A model generated the notes under the pieces. It saw only the letters and a program-made list of their open reading frames with translations, was not told the DNA's origin and did not search any database. Shown piece after piece: positions 26,813 to 35,429 of a stretch of DNA of 64,000 bases. A program made the translations under genes and the position numbers. How positions within the stretch are numbered: the stretch's first letter is position 1; each line of letters opens with the position of its first letter. Source of the stretch: Pirellulales bacterium. Its GTDB lineage: Bacteria; Planctomycetota; Planctomycetia; Pirellulales; JAEUIK01. The DNA lies in contig JAHBXR010000023.1 in assembly GCA_019636335.1 (NCBI GenBank), positions 1-64,000 of the forward strand, read 5' to 3'.

Positions 26813-27165
26813 GGATGGTCCGCGCAGGCCGACGGCGCCGGCTGTTTCGTCACGGGAAGAGAAGTGGGCCACTACGATGCGAGTCTACCTTGCCGCGTGC
26901 TGGCACGCCAACGCCGGCACGTCTGGCTCGACGATCGGCGCCCGCGCCGTAAGGCGATAGCTTGCAAAGGCTTGCTCGCAGCGATAGTTTTTTCTTGTCG
27001 GCCGCGCGTGATACGAGGCCCGCGCATCGAGCCTTTCATCCTGCCGTGCAATCGCCATGACCGTGTGACCTGCCGGTTCGCCACGGCAACGGACTACTGG
27101 TACCAGAGCATGGGGCGCCGCTCGACGTGCGCGCCCGAGAACGACCTTCGCAGCAACTTCACGCC
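26813..27165 (+). other. Divergent intergenic region, no gene recognised
   Basis: About 350 bases between the sigma factor gene (minus) and the acyltransferase gene (plus). It includes a short T-run near 26988 but no stem before it. Both promoters probably lie here; none was convincing. Confidence 0.5.
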
Positions 27166-28368
27166 ATGAATCGCCAGCCCTTTGCCAAGCCGCCCCGATG
27201 GTGGTCGCCGAAGCCGAGCCGCTTCTGGATGAGCGTGTGGCGACCGTTGCGCCGGCGCCAGCAGATCCACGATTACCGCATCACCGAGATCGACGTGCAG
27301 GGGCTCGATCATGTCCGCCAGGCGATCGACGCCGGACATGGCATCCTCATCACGCCGAATCATCCCGGCCACGGCGATTGCTATCTGCTCTGGGAGGCGC
27401 TCATCCGCCTGCGCCAGCCCTGTTATGTGATGACGGCCTGGCAGGTGTTCGAGATGGCCAAACCGCTCGAACGGCTGATCTATCGCCAGCACGGCTGCTT
27501 CAGCGTCGACCGCGAAGGCAACGACATGGCCGCCATGCGCCAGACGCTGCAGGTGCTCAGTGACACGTCGAACCCGATGGTGATCTTTCCCGAGGGAGAC
27601 GTCTATCACCTGAACGAGCGCGTCACGCCGTTTCGCGATGGCGTGGGCGCGCTGGCACTTTCGGCCGTCAAACGGAGCGGACGTCCCGTGGCGTGCTTTC
27701 CCACTTCGTTGCGCTACGAATACACGCAAGACCCGACCCCCGAGCTTAAACGCGTGATGGATCAGCTCGAACAGCGTCTCTATTGGAGGCCCCGGACGGA
27801 TCTCTCGCTCGAGCAGCGCATCTACCGCTTCGCCGAAGGCATCCTCGAATTGAAAGAGCTCGAGTATCTCGGACGCAATGCGACCGGGACGCTGTCCGAG
27901 CGCATCGACCAACTGGCCAAGGAAATCCTCCGCCGGATCGAAGCACATTACGAGGTGCGGGTCGAAGACGAGACGATTCCCGAGCGGGTCAAGACGCTCC
28001 GCCGACTGGCGATCGAACGGCGACGAAGACTCTCGTCGGACGACCCCGTCGATCTCGAAGTCGCCCGCGAGCTCGACGACCTGTTCTTCGTCGTGCAGTT
28101 GTTCAGCTATCCCGGCGATTATGTCGCCGAGCGTCCGACCATCGAACGCATGGCGGAGACGATCGACAAGTTCGAGGAAGATTTTCTGGGGGCCGCCTCG
28201 GCGAGCATCCGGGGGCGCCGCCGCGCCGAGATCCGCTTCGGCGAACCGATCCTCGTCCGCGAGCCGGGCAAGCGCGATTCGGCCCGGGCGCTGGTCCACC
28301 AGCTCGAACGCCGCGTGCAGCAAATGCTCGACGATTCGTATCGCCAGGCGAGCAAGGTGCCCGCCTGA
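27166..28368 (+). CDS. PlsC-type 1-acylglycerol-phosphate acyltransferase family protein
   Basis: The 400-residue protein has the acyltransferase signatures: TPNHPGHGDCYLL contains the NHxxxxD catalytic motif, and VIFPEGDVYHLNERVTPFRDG corresponds to the PEG motif with the phosphate-binding segment. It probably transfers an acyl chain to a lipid such as lysophosphatidate. The acyltransferase domain spans about residues 40-210. A further 190 residues of charged helical sequence follow, which makes it longer than simple PlsC enzymes (about 240). No membrane helix is obvious. I start at 27166; an in-frame ATG at 27127 adds 13 residues. Confidence 0.88.
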   Translation: MNRQPFAKPPRWWSPKPSRFWMSVWRPLRRRQQIHDYRITEIDVQGLDHVRQAIDAGHGILITPNHPGHGDCYLLWEALIRLRQPCYVMTAWQVFEMAKPLERLIYRQHGCFSVDREGNDMAAMRQTLQVLSDTSNPMVIFPEGDVYHLNERVTPFRDGVGALALSAVKRSGRPVACFPTSLRYEYTQDPTPELKRVMDQLEQRLYWRPRTDLSLEQRIYRFAEGILELKELEYLGRNATGTLSERIDQLAKEILRRIEAHYEVRVEDETIPERVKTLRRLAIERRRRLSSDDPVDLEVARELDDLFFVVQLFSYPGDYVAERPTIERMAETIDKFEEDFLGAASASIRGRRRAEIRFGEPILVREPGKRDSARALVHQLERRVQQMLDDSYRQASKVPA

Positions 28369-28408
28369 TCTCCGGACGACGAGCGCCCGACACCGCAAGG
28401 GAACACGT

Positions 28409-28606
28409 ATGGATATCTGGCTCCCCTTCTTCTACCACTACGGCGTCGGCGGCGCGGTCTTCGTGCTGAGCCTGATCGTGCTGATCGCCGCGGGCGCCTT
28501 GCGGCCGGCCGAACGGGAAGATCGCCGACTGCTCGTGGCCATGGTCGGCGGGCTGGCCCTTTTCATCGCCGGCCACGCCCTGTGGATCTCGCTGGTCAGC
28601 ACGTAA
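28409..28606 (+). CDS. 65-residue two-helix membrane protein
   Basis: The short gene encodes MDIWLPFFYHYGVGG followed by one helix (AVFVLSLIVLIAAGAL), a charged turn of about 10 residues (RPAEREDRR), and a second helix (LLVAMVGGLALFIAGHALWI). AAGGGA-like AGGGAA lies 6 bases before the ATG, a good ribosome-binding site. The acyltransferase gene ends 40 bases upstream and the Na+/solute symporter begins 99 bases downstream on the same strand. Small two-helix proteins next to SSS-family symporters are often associated subunits, as with YhdT and panF; that link here is inference. Confidence 0.78.
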   Translation: MDIWLPFFYHYGVGGAVFVLSLIVLIAAGALRPAEREDRRLLVAMVGGLALFIAGHALWISLVST

Positions 28607-28705
28607 GACACTGCCCCTCGCCAGTCCGCACGTGCGACAGAAGCGAGGGGGCAAATTGCCCATCGATCTCACCGCTTCGAGCAGAATCACCGACAGCATC
28701 CACGC

Positions 28706-30607
28706 ATGAACGCTCACGCCACGCTCCACCCGCTCGACCTTATTGTCCTCTTAACCTACTTTGTGGCGGTCGTGGCGATCGGCTTTCTCGTCGGGCGGTT
28801 TACCAAGACCACACACGATTTCTTTCTCGCCGGTCAGCGATTCAGTTGGTGGCTGGTGGCGGTCTCTTGCGTGGCGACCCTCGTTGGTGCGTACAGCTTT
28901 GTGATCTACTCCGAATCGGGCTTTCGCTATGGCCTGTGCCTGCTCTACCCCTACATGAACGAGTGGTTCGTCCTGCCGCTCTTCCTGGCGGGCTGGCTGC
29001 CGATCATCTACTACAGCCGGGTACAGTCGGTTCCCGAGTATTTCGAACGCCGTTTCGACCGGCGCACGCGCACCGCCGTGCTGATCCTGCTGCTCATCTA
29101 TCTCGAGGCCTACATCGGCATCAATTTGCTGTCGATCGGCACCTTGCTCGAGGACATGTTCGGTTGGAACATTCTCCTCTCGGCCGCCGTGACGGCGGTC
29201 GTCGTGGCGGTCTACATCCACGCCGGCGGGCAGACCTCGGCCATGATGGTCGACCTGCTGCAGGGGTTCTGGCTGCTGGCGGCAGGCGTCTTGGTGTTAT
29301 TCCTGGGCGTACACTACATCGGCGGGTTCGAAAAGCTCTGGGATGGCCTGCCGCTCGAACATCGCCTCCCCTTCGCGCAGTTCAACCAACCCACCGGCTA
29401 CAACGCCGTGGGAGATTTCTGGGGCGATGCCATCGTCGGCACGTTTGCCTTCTACATGATCAACCAAGGCGTGCTGATGCGGTTTCTCTCGGCCCGCTCG
29501 GTGCGCGAGGGGCGCCGCGCCATGCTCTTCACGGTGATGGTGTTAATGCCCATTGCAGCCGTGGCGGTTACCGGCGCAGGTTGGGTGGGCCGGGCGATGG
29601 CCACGCACGAGATTCCTCCGCTCGAGCACGTTGCCGCTTGGGAGACGTCGAGCGACCCAGCCGAGGTGGCCAAGTACGAAAGCACGGCGCGAAACATCTT
29701 CGCCATCGTGGCTCGCACGGTCTGCCAGCCTGGCGTCTTCGGCCTGGTAATTGCGGCGGTGATCGCCGCCCTGTTGAGCACGCTCGATACGCTGATCACG
29801 GCGGCCACGTCGATCTGCATCAACGATGTCTTCAAGCCGTGGCGGCCCGGTCGCGACGACGCATACTACCTGCGCGCGGCTCGGTTCACCTCGATCGTGG
29901 TGACGGCCTCGGGTGTGGGACTGATCCCGGTCTTCATGCGTTCCGAGACGATCTACCAGGCGCTGTCTCTTTTCACCTCGTTGATCTCGCCCCCGTTGGT
30001 CGTGGTCGTCTGCCTGGGCATCACCTGGCGGCGGTTCTCCGCGCGTTCAGCTTTTTGGACACTGGTGGTGGGCTCGGCGGCGATGCTCGTTTCGCTCGTC
30101 TGGCCGCAACTGGTGGCCCCCTTCGCCCACGGCACCGAGCCCGACCGCTATGGCGACTACCCCTACATGCGGGCGCTCTATGGCCTGGTCGTCTGCGGCG
30201 TCATCGCGGCGGTGATCTCCTGGATCGACTGGCGGGTGGGGCCGCGCGACACGCAGGATCGCGAGGGACTCGACATCAACACGCTCGACACGGCGCGGGC
30301 ACGCTTCAAGGGGGGCCAGCCCAGTACGCGGGGCGTGGGACGCTCGGCGGTGTTCCCCCTGCGCGTGGTCGAGGGGCAGGAGGCCCAGGTGCGGCTGCCG
30401 GCCGCCGCGATGGAGCAATTGCAGGCCGAGCCGGGCGATCTCGTCTTCGTCAGCGATCCACGCTGGTGGCTGGGGGGCCTGCGTTCCGCTCACGCCCGGC
30501 TGGGGCCGGCGGCGGAGACCGAAGGCGGGCTGCTCATGTCGGCCCAGTGCTTCGACCAGGGTTCGTTGCTGCCGGATCGGCCGGTACGAGTCGAAAAGAT
30601 CATGTAG
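28706..30607 (+). CDS. Sodium:solute symporter (SSS) family transporter with soluble C-terminal extension
   Basis: The 633-residue membrane protein has the SSS family layout: about thirteen helices, starting LDLIVLLTYFVAVVAIGFL, the DFFLAGQRFSWWLVAVSC segment, and VVVCLGITWRR. It would import a small organic substrate such as a carboxylate, amino acid or sugar with Na+. The substrate is not readable. After the last helix (about 510) there are about 120 residues of soluble sequence, ending RVVEGQEAQVRLPAAAMEQ and DLVFVSDPRWWLGGLRSAH, a regulatory-looking extension not seen in short SSS proteins. A 65-residue membrane protein gene precedes it. Confidence 0.9.
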   Translation: MNAHATLHPLDLIVLLTYFVAVVAIGFLVGRFTKTTHDFFLAGQRFSWWLVAVSCVATLVGAYSFVIYSESGFRYGLCLLYPYMNEWFVLPLFLAGWLPIIYYSRVQSVPEYFERRFDRRTRTAVLILLLIYLEAYIGINLLSIGTLLEDMFGWNILLSAAVTAVVVAVYIHAGGQTSAMMVDLLQGFWLLAAGVLVLFLGVHYIGGFEKLWDGLPLEHRLPFAQFNQPTGYNAVGDFWGDAIVGTFAFYMINQGVLMRFLSARSVREGRRAMLFTVMVLMPIAAVAVTGAGWVGRAMATHEIPPLEHVAAWETSSDPAEVAKYESTARNIFAIVARTVCQPGVFGLVIAAVIAALLSTLDTLITAATSICINDVFKPWRPGRDDAYYLRAARFTSIVVTASGVGLIPVFMRSETIYQALSLFTSLISPPLVVVVCLGITWRRFSARSAFWTLVVGSAAMLVSLVWPQLVAPFAHGTEPDRYGDYPYMRALYGLVVCGVIAAVISWIDWRVGPRDTQDREGLDINTLDTARARFKGGQPSTRGVGRSAVFPLRVVEGQEAQVRLPAAAMEQLQAEPGDLVFVSDPRWWLGGLRSAHARLGPAAETEGGLLMSAQCFDQGSLLPDRPVRVEKIM

Positions 30608-30678
30608 GCCGACACCTGGCCGGCCGGCGAAGGACATTCCCAGACGTGCTGGCAGGCGACCTTTCCCCCTGCGTGGAC

Positions 30679-30684
30679 TATAAT
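30679..30684 (+). promoter_or_regulatory. Candidate -10 box (TATAAT)
   Basis: A perfect TATAAT lies two bases before the ATG at 30686. If it is used, transcription would begin at about 30691, which excludes that ATG and supports the GTG start at 30749. No good -35 box is visible 17 bases upstream. Confidence 0.4.
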
Positions 30685-30748
30685 TATGGCACCTGCCAAA
30701 AGGGAGCCCATCGGGGCCGATCGGGCCCGCATTCGCGGAGAAAATAAC

Positions 30749-31072
30749 GTGGCCGACTACGTACCAAGCGTTCTAGGATCGGTGATGAAGGCCGTGGCCT
30801 GCACGCCGAACAAGAACTTCGACGACGCCGAATATAACAAAGGTGTAATAGAACCAGCCCGGCGGATCCGGCGTATGATGGAAGAACTGGGCGATGCGCC
30901 CCCCAGCACCGCACAGATCCGCGAGGCGATCTCGCTGCTGTTGACCATCTTCGAGACGAAGCAGGTCGACATGGAGGAGCGCGAAGACCGCCTGCGAGAG
31001 ATCCTCGAGCTGCACCAGCTCGAAGCGGTCTTTCCCGACTTGCTGCCCTTGGCGCGCAGCAGCGGGCGGTAG
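30749..31072 (+). CDS. Small protein of unknown function
   Basis: The 107-residue protein reads MADYVPSVLGSVMKAVACTP, then charged helical sequence (IEPARRIRRMMEELGDAPPS, REAISLLLTIFETKQVDMEE). I see no known domain. It is soluble and mostly alpha-helical. The GTG at 30749 is chosen because GGAG lies 8 bases before it and a TATAAT upstream would remove an alternative ATG at 30686. The antitoxin-like gene starts 22 bases after its stop, so the two are probably one operon. Confidence 0.72.
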   Translation: MADYVPSVLGSVMKAVACTPNKNFDDAEYNKGVIEPARRIRRMMEELGDAPPSTAQIREAISLLLTIFETKQVDMEEREDRLREILELHQLEAVFPDLLPLARSSGR

Positions 31073-31094
31073 GGCGCTTGTTTGGAGAACTGTC

Positions 31095-31319
31095 ATGTAC
31101 GCGTATCAGGGAATCGTACGGGGCAGCACCGTGCAACTTCCCGATGATGTCGATCTGCCGAATGGCACCAGGGTACTGGTGATGGTGCCCGAGCCGACCG
31201 GCAGCATCGAATCGCTGCTCGAGGCGCTGGCCGCTCCCGAGCGCTGCACCCGCGAGGAAGTCGACGTGCTCGACGCCGCCGTGAACGAAGGCCGCGTTCC
31301 GATGTGGGCCCTGCGCTAG
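31095..31319 (+). CDS. AF2212/DUF104-like antitoxin-type small protein
   Basis: The 74-residue protein starts MYAYQGIVRGSTVQLPDDVD and continues LPNGTRVLVMVPEP. That is the swapped-hairpin style N-terminus of AF2212-like (DUF104) antitoxins, where a strand, a gap, then LPxGTxVxV are typical. The remaining residues could bind a toxin. No toxin gene follows: the next gene is a 340-residue protein on the same strand. It is therefore an orphan, or is not an antitoxin. It follows the small unknown gene by 22 bases. Confidence 0.7.
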   Translation: MYAYQGIVRGSTVQLPDDVDLPNGTRVLVMVPEPTGSIESLLEALAAPERCTREEVDVLDAAVNEGRVPMWALR

Positions 31320-31436
31320 CGCGCGGGCTCGAACCCCCGGCCGGGGTAATCGCTCAAGACACGCTCCCCACGATCAGGCTAGAATAGCCGCCGTTTTCGT
31401 CGACGGTGCCGCTCGTTCCAGCCTGAGTATTCGCGC

Positions 31437-32459
31437 GTGAGCCGCTACCCCCTTTTCGATCGATCCCAGATCGCGCTCGATGCCCTCCAGGAGCGTGGCA
31501 GCGATCTCACGCTCGACGGCTGCCTGCGGCTCGAGGCACCGTTCGAGCCCTATCCCCACCCCGAGCTGATCGACATCGTGGAAGCCATCGTCGCCGCGCG
31601 GCAGGCGGGGCGCCCAGTGATCGTCATGATTGGCGGGCATCCCATCAAGCTGGGGCTCTCGCGCTATCTGGTCGACCTCATCGAGCGGGGCATGATTACC
31701 CTGCTGGCCACGAATGGGGCGGGCATCATCCACGACTACGAGTTGGCCCTGGCCGGGGGCACCAGCGAGGACGTCGCACGCTGGATCCAACAAGGCCAGT
31801 TCGGCTTGTGGCGCGAGACGGGGCGGCTCAACGAGATCATCGCCCAAGGAGCCTCGCGTGGCGAAGGGCTCGGCGAGGCCGTGGGCCGCACCATCGAGGA
31901 AGAACAGTTTCCCAATCGCGAATTGAGCATCGCGGCCGCCGGCTGGCGGGCCGGCGTGCCGATCACCTCGCACGTCGGCGTCGGCAGCGACATCATTCAC
32001 GCCCACCACAATTGCAGCGGCTCGGCCCTGGGGGCCACCTCGTACACCGATTTCTTGATCTTCGCCCGGGCGGTGCTGGATCTCGAAGGGGGCGTGTTCC
32101 TGAACATCGGCTCGGCCGTCACCGGACCGGAGGTCTACCTCAAGGCCCTCTCGATGGCGCGCAACGTGGCGCGGCAGCGCAACGAGCAGATTCGCCATTT
32201 CGTGACCGCCGTGTTCGACCTGGTCGAACTGCCCGACAATTACCGCGCAGGGCCCCCGACCAAAGACCATCCGCAGTATTACTATCGCCCCTGGAAGACG
32301 ATCCTCGTCCGCACGGTAGCCGATGGGGGACGCAGCTACTACTTCTCGGGCGATCACAAGCAGACGATTCCCACGCTGTGGCGCGAGGTGGTCAATCGTC
32401 TTCCGGCGCCGGCCGCAGCTTCGCCAGGCGCGTCTCGAGCTCCGGCAGCCCCTCGGTGA
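31437..32459 (+). CDS. Possible deoxyhypusine-synthase-like protein (weak)
   Basis: I tentatively relate this 340-residue soluble protein to the deoxyhypusine synthase family. The features are VIVMIGGHPIKLGLSRYLVD, LLATNGAGIIHDYELALAGG, GVPITSHVGVGSDIIHAHHN and NIGSAVTGPEVYLKAL, which look like nucleotide-binding loops of a Rossmann-type fold. Bacterial relatives of that family are known but many are not true deoxyhypusine synthases (some make homospermidine). I see no eIF5A target in the window. The start is the GTG at 31437. The last 68 bases overlap the convergent lpxK gene; the C-terminal NRLPAPAAASPGAS tail may be an extension past the conserved domain. Confidence 0.6.
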   Translation: MSRYPLFDRSQIALDALQERGSDLTLDGCLRLEAPFEPYPHPELIDIVEAIVAARQAGRPVIVMIGGHPIKLGLSRYLVDLIERGMITLLATNGAGIIHDYELALAGGTSEDVARWIQQGQFGLWRETGRLNEIIAQGASRGEGLGEAVGRTIEEEQFPNRELSIAAAGWRAGVPITSHVGVGSDIIHAHHNCSGSALGATSYTDFLIFARAVLDLEGGVFLNIGSAVTGPEVYLKALSMARNVARQRNEQIRHFVTAVFDLVELPDNYRAGPPTKDHPQYYYRPWKTILVRTVADGGRSYYFSGDHKQTIPTLWREVVNRLPAPAAASPGASRAPAAPR

Positions 32460-33450
32460 TTTCGAGCCCGATCGAGAGCGCCCACAGCGGCGCCGCGCCG
32501 AGTTGATCGAGCTCGATCTTGACCAGATCCTTGTGCGTACACAGCACCGCCTCGATCTGTTCGCTCGCCGTCCAACGGCGCAACGACTCGACATCGTCGC
32601 GCGTGTAGTTATGGTGATCGGGAAACTCGCGCCAGGCGGCGATTTCCATGCCCGCCAGCTCCAGCGTGCGGCGGAAGCCGGCAGGATTCCCCAGCCCGCA
32701 AAACGCGCCTACCCGTTTGCCGCGCAGGCTGTCGAGCGACGCCTCGCGTCCCACGGCCGAGCGAAATCCCCCGGGCGCGTGCCGGCATTCGATCCACAGC
32801 GCATCGGGCGCGTGCCGGCGAGCTTCGGCCTTGATCGCGCGCCGGCGTTCAGCGTCGACGAGATCGGCCCGCGACAGGGCCAGCACGCCCGCGCGGCGCA
32901 GGCCGGACAGCGGCTCGCGCAGTATGCCGCGCGGAAAGACGTGGCGAAAGCCGAACGGCTCGAGCGCGTCGAGCAACACGATGTCGAGATCGCGTGCCAG
33001 CCGGCGATGCTGAAAACCATCGTCGAGCAGGATCAACTGTGTCTCGAACTCTTCGATGGCCATGCGCGAGGCGGCCACGCGGTCGGCGTTTTGCACGTGG
33101 GGTACGTCGGGCAGAAGCTGCTCGAGCTCGAGCGCCTCGTCGTTGCGCGAGATCGTCGCTCCATAGCCTCGGCTCACCAGTGCCACGCGGATAAAGTCGC
33201 GGCGATACCAGCGCGCGAGCCAGGCCACCATCGGCGTCTTGCCGGTGCCTCCCATGGTGATATTGCCCACGGAAACCACCGGCACGCTGAGGCGGTGCAT
33301 CTCGGCACGACCGCGGTCGTAGCGTCGATTGCGCCACGACATGGCCAGGGCGTAGGGTGTTTCGGCCACGCGCAGGGCCGCCCGCGTGAGAGATGCACCG
33401 ACGCCGCGACGCCGCCCGCTCGCCAACTCATAGAAGTCGGAGGCGTTCAT
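32392..33450 (-). CDS. lpxK: Tetraacyldisaccharide 4'-kinase
   Basis: The 352-residue LpxK adds the 4'-phosphate to the lipid A disaccharide at the inner membrane. The N-terminal region ends in VPVVSVGNITMGGTGKTP, the family P-loop at about 57-73. DDGFQHRRLARDLDIVLLD is the second signature, with the metal-binding Asp-Asp pair at about 141. The C-terminal domain follows with ALCTHKDLVK-like VLCTHKDLVKIE. Its presence supports a Gram-negative type outer membrane. The isocitrate dehydrogenase gene lies upstream on the same strand (69-base gap). The 3' end overlaps the convergent gene above by 68 bases. Confidence 0.93.
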   Translation of the reverse strand: MNASDFYELASGRRRGVGASLTRAALRVAETPYALAMSWRNRRYDRGRAEMHRLSVPVVSVGNITMGGTGKTPMVAWLARWYRRDFIRVALVSRGYGATISRNDEALELEQLLPDVPHVQNADRVAASRMAIEEFETQLILLDDGFQHRRLARDLDIVLLDALEPFGFRHVFPRGILREPLSGLRRAGVLALSRADLVDAERRRAIKAEARRHAPDALWIECRHAPGGFRSAVGREASLDSLRGKRVGAFCGLGNPAGFRRTLELAGMEIAAWREFPDHHNYTRDDVESLRRWTASEQIEAVLCTHKDLVKIELDQLGAAPLWALSIGLEITEGLPELETRLAKLRPAPEDD

Positions 33451-33519
33451 GCGAGGTAGCCATCCGTAGCCACAAAGTGGCGCAAGTGAATAGCCCGGAG
33501 CGCGAGCCCCGGGATCTCA

Positions 33520-34620
33520 CTAACCCTGGGCGACCTTTTCGCAGATCGCCTCGGCCATGCGGCGCGTGCCGACGGCGGTCGGATCGTTGCGGTCGGCCTT
33601 CAGGTCGTAGGTGACGTCCTTGCCTTCGGCGATGACCGTGGCGACCGCCTTTTCCAGTCGATCGGCCGCGCTCGTTTCGCCCAAGTGACGCAGCATGAGC
33701 ACGCCCGAGAGAATCAGCGCGGTCGGGTTGACCTTGTCCTGACCCTTGTACTTCGGGGCACTGCCGTGCGTGGCCTCGAAGACCGCGCCGTCGGGACCGA
33801 TGTTCGCTCCCGGCGCCACGCCCAAGCCCCCCACCAGACCGGCCGCCAGGTCGCTCAGCACATCGCCGTACAAGTTCGGCAGCACGAGCACGTCGTACAG
33901 CTCGGGCTTCTGCACCAACTGCATGCACATGTTGTCGACGATGCGATCCTCGAACTCGATGTCCGAATACCCCTTGGCCACGTTACGGGCAACTTCGAGA
34001 AACAGGCCATCGCTGAACTTGAGGATGTTCGCCTTGTGGACCGCGGTGACTTTCTTGCGCTGGTTGGCCCGGGCGTAATCGAAGGCGTACTTCACGATCC
34101 GCTCGGTGGCCGAGACGCTGATCGACTTGATCGAGATGCCGGTCTCGCCGGCGCCGGTCTTGATCTTCTTTTCGCAATGCTGGTTGATGAACTCGATGGC
34201 GTCGCCGGTGGCGGGCTTGCCACGTTCGAACTCGACGCCCGCGTACAGGTCCTCGGTGTTCTCGCGGACGATCACCAAGTCGAGTGGCACGTCGGCGTAG
34301 TAGGTCCGCACCCCCTGATAAATCTTGCAGGGGCGGACGCAGGCATAGAGTCCCAAGGCGTGGCGCAGGTGGACGTTGATGCTGCGGAAGCCCGTGCCGA
34401 CCGGCGTGGTGATGGGGGCCTTCAAGGCGCACTTGGTCCGCTGGACGCTCTCCATGACGCTGTCGGGCAGCGGCGTGCCGAGCCGCTCCATGACATCGAC
34501 GCCCGCCTCTTGGACGTCCCAATTGATTTTGACGCCGGTGGCGTCGATCGTGCGGCGGGTCGCCGCGGCCAACTCCGGACCGGTCCCGTCCCCCGTAATC
34601 AGCGTAACTTCGTGAGCCAT
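33520..34620 (-). CDS. Isocitrate dehydrogenase, NAD-dependent type (isocitrate/isopropylmalate dehydrogenase family)
   Basis: The 366-residue decarboxylating dehydrogenase starts [20 protein letters not shown]. It has the isocitrate-family segment [20 protein letters not shown], the [10 protein letters not shown] segment, and [12 protein letters not shown] with the cofactor-binding part. Use of NAD is suggested by the short form and by resemblance to the NAD-IDH/isopropylmalate group rather than the large NADP enzyme. It would convert isocitrate to 2-oxoglutarate in the TCA cycle. The ATG at 34620 is preferred over 34689 because the latter adds non-homologous sequence. GAGG lies a few bases upstream. 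lpxK follows 69 bases later. Confidence 0.9.
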   Translation of the reverse strand: MAHEVTLITGDGTGPELAAATRRTIDATGVKINWDVQEAGVDVMERLGTPLPDSVMESVQRTKCALKAPITTPVGTGFRSINVHLRHALGLYACVRPCKIYQGVRTYYADVPLDLVIVRENTEDLYAGVEFERGKPATGDAIEFINQHCEKKIKTGAGETGISIKSISVSATERIVKYAFDYARANQRKKVTAVHKANILKFSDGLFLEVARNVAKGYSDIEFEDRIVDNMCMQLVQKPELYDVLVLPNLYGDVLSDLAAGLVGGLGVAPGANIGPDGAVFEATHGSAPKYKGQDKVNPTALILSGVLMLRHLGETSAADRLEKAVATVIAEGKDVTYDLKADRNDPTAVGTRRMAEAICEKVAQG

Positions 34621-34762
34621 GTTCGTACCTCGTCGCCGGGCGCCTGCCACCCCAGCCAGAAAGCCAGCCAATATTGATAAGCCGCCCAAACTAACAGAGG
34701 GCCGGGGCCGGGGTCAATGAGGCGGCAACAGCCCAGCAGGGGCATAGCCAGGGCATAGCCGG

Positions 34763-34836
34763 GTGGCACGGACGTTTTTCCGGAGCCGACATGCGACCCC
34801 ATCGGCCCCGAGTCGGAAATTCGTCCGTGTCGCCAC
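34763..34836. repeat. Palindromic repeat element, copy 1
   Basis: GTGGCACGGACG (34763-34774) pairs with the reverse complement of 34822-34836, allowing one three-base bulge. A second pair, TTTTCCG with CGGAAATT, lies inside. A related sequence occurs at 35831-35890. It is just past the end of the small membrane protein gene. A hairpin-type mobile or REP-like element is possible. Confidence 0.6.
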
Positions 34837-34841
34837 TTGTA

Positions 34842-35234
34842 CTAGCTTTCTCGCGGTCCCTGTTTTCGTCGCCGCCAAAGGTACCAACCTCTCCCAGCCA
34901 TCAGGATGATTAGCGCTGACAAGAGCACCGCGAATGTCGGATAAGAGATCTGTCCCTTGGCAAAATTCCGGTAGATTCCACGAAACAAGTTGAGGGCCAT
35001 CAAGAATGCAATGATTTCTAGCGCCCAGCGGATTCTCTGCGGCGTAATTGCATCGAGTAGGCCGACGTCGCTACGCGTGGTCTCACCACCGACACGATTC
35101 TTTTCAGACGTCCACTGCCTGACAAAATACGTTACGGTGCCTGCGATCAGAATCAGGGACAACAGCTCGGCTAGCCCGAATCCAAATAGCGCGAATAGGA
35201 CTGTAGCGATCATGGTGACTGTGGTGTTTTTCAA
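34842..35234 (-). CDS. Small multi-helix membrane protein of unknown function
   Basis: The 130-residue protein has about four hydrophobic helices: residues 4-35 (VTMIATVLFALFGFGLAELL and onward), about 69-85 (ALEIIAFLMALNLF), and 98-115 (YPTFAVLLSALIILMAGRG). Charged stretches occur around 40-65 and at the C-terminus (RRRKQGPRES). I recognise no family. Its codon use is less GC-rich than the chromosomal genes around it, and it sits between repeat elements, so it may be foreign. No partner gene is visible. Confidence 0.7.
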   Translation of the reverse strand: MKNTTVTMIATVLFALFGFGLAELLSLILIAGTVTYFVRQWTSEKNRVGGETTRSDVGLLDAITPQRIRWALEIIAFLMALNLFRGIYRNFAKGQISYPTFAVLLSALIILMAGRGWYLWRRRKQGPRES

Positions 35235-35301
35235 CCAAAACAGCTCGTTGTGCCGTTGGTGCCGTCGTGGTCGTTAATCAAGCTTTTTTTGATTCGTGCA
35301 A

Positions 35302-35376
35302 ATTAGTGTTCTTTGCTGCGGCCGCCAGGGCCACCAGTTGCGAAAGAACACTAATCGACACTAATCCCCGCTAATC
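35302..35376. repeat. Inverted repeat with three 10-base tandem units
   Basis: ATTAGTGTTCTTT (35302-35314) is the exact reverse complement of 35343-35355, with a GC-rich 28-base loop. The right arm continues into a tandem array: CTAATC occurs at 35351, 35361 and 35371, exactly 10 bases apart (GATTAG on the other strand). It lies between the membrane protein gene and the ferredoxin-like gene. Confidence 0.75.
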
Positions 35377-35429
35377 ACTTTAATGCGAGCCCTCGCGCAA
35401 AATCGTCTGCTACCCGGCTCGAGCGGAGA

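Noticed and set aside
28582-30747. Long plus-strand frame through the symporter gene
   Set aside because: It is an alternate-frame shadow of the SSS gene with no transporter signature.
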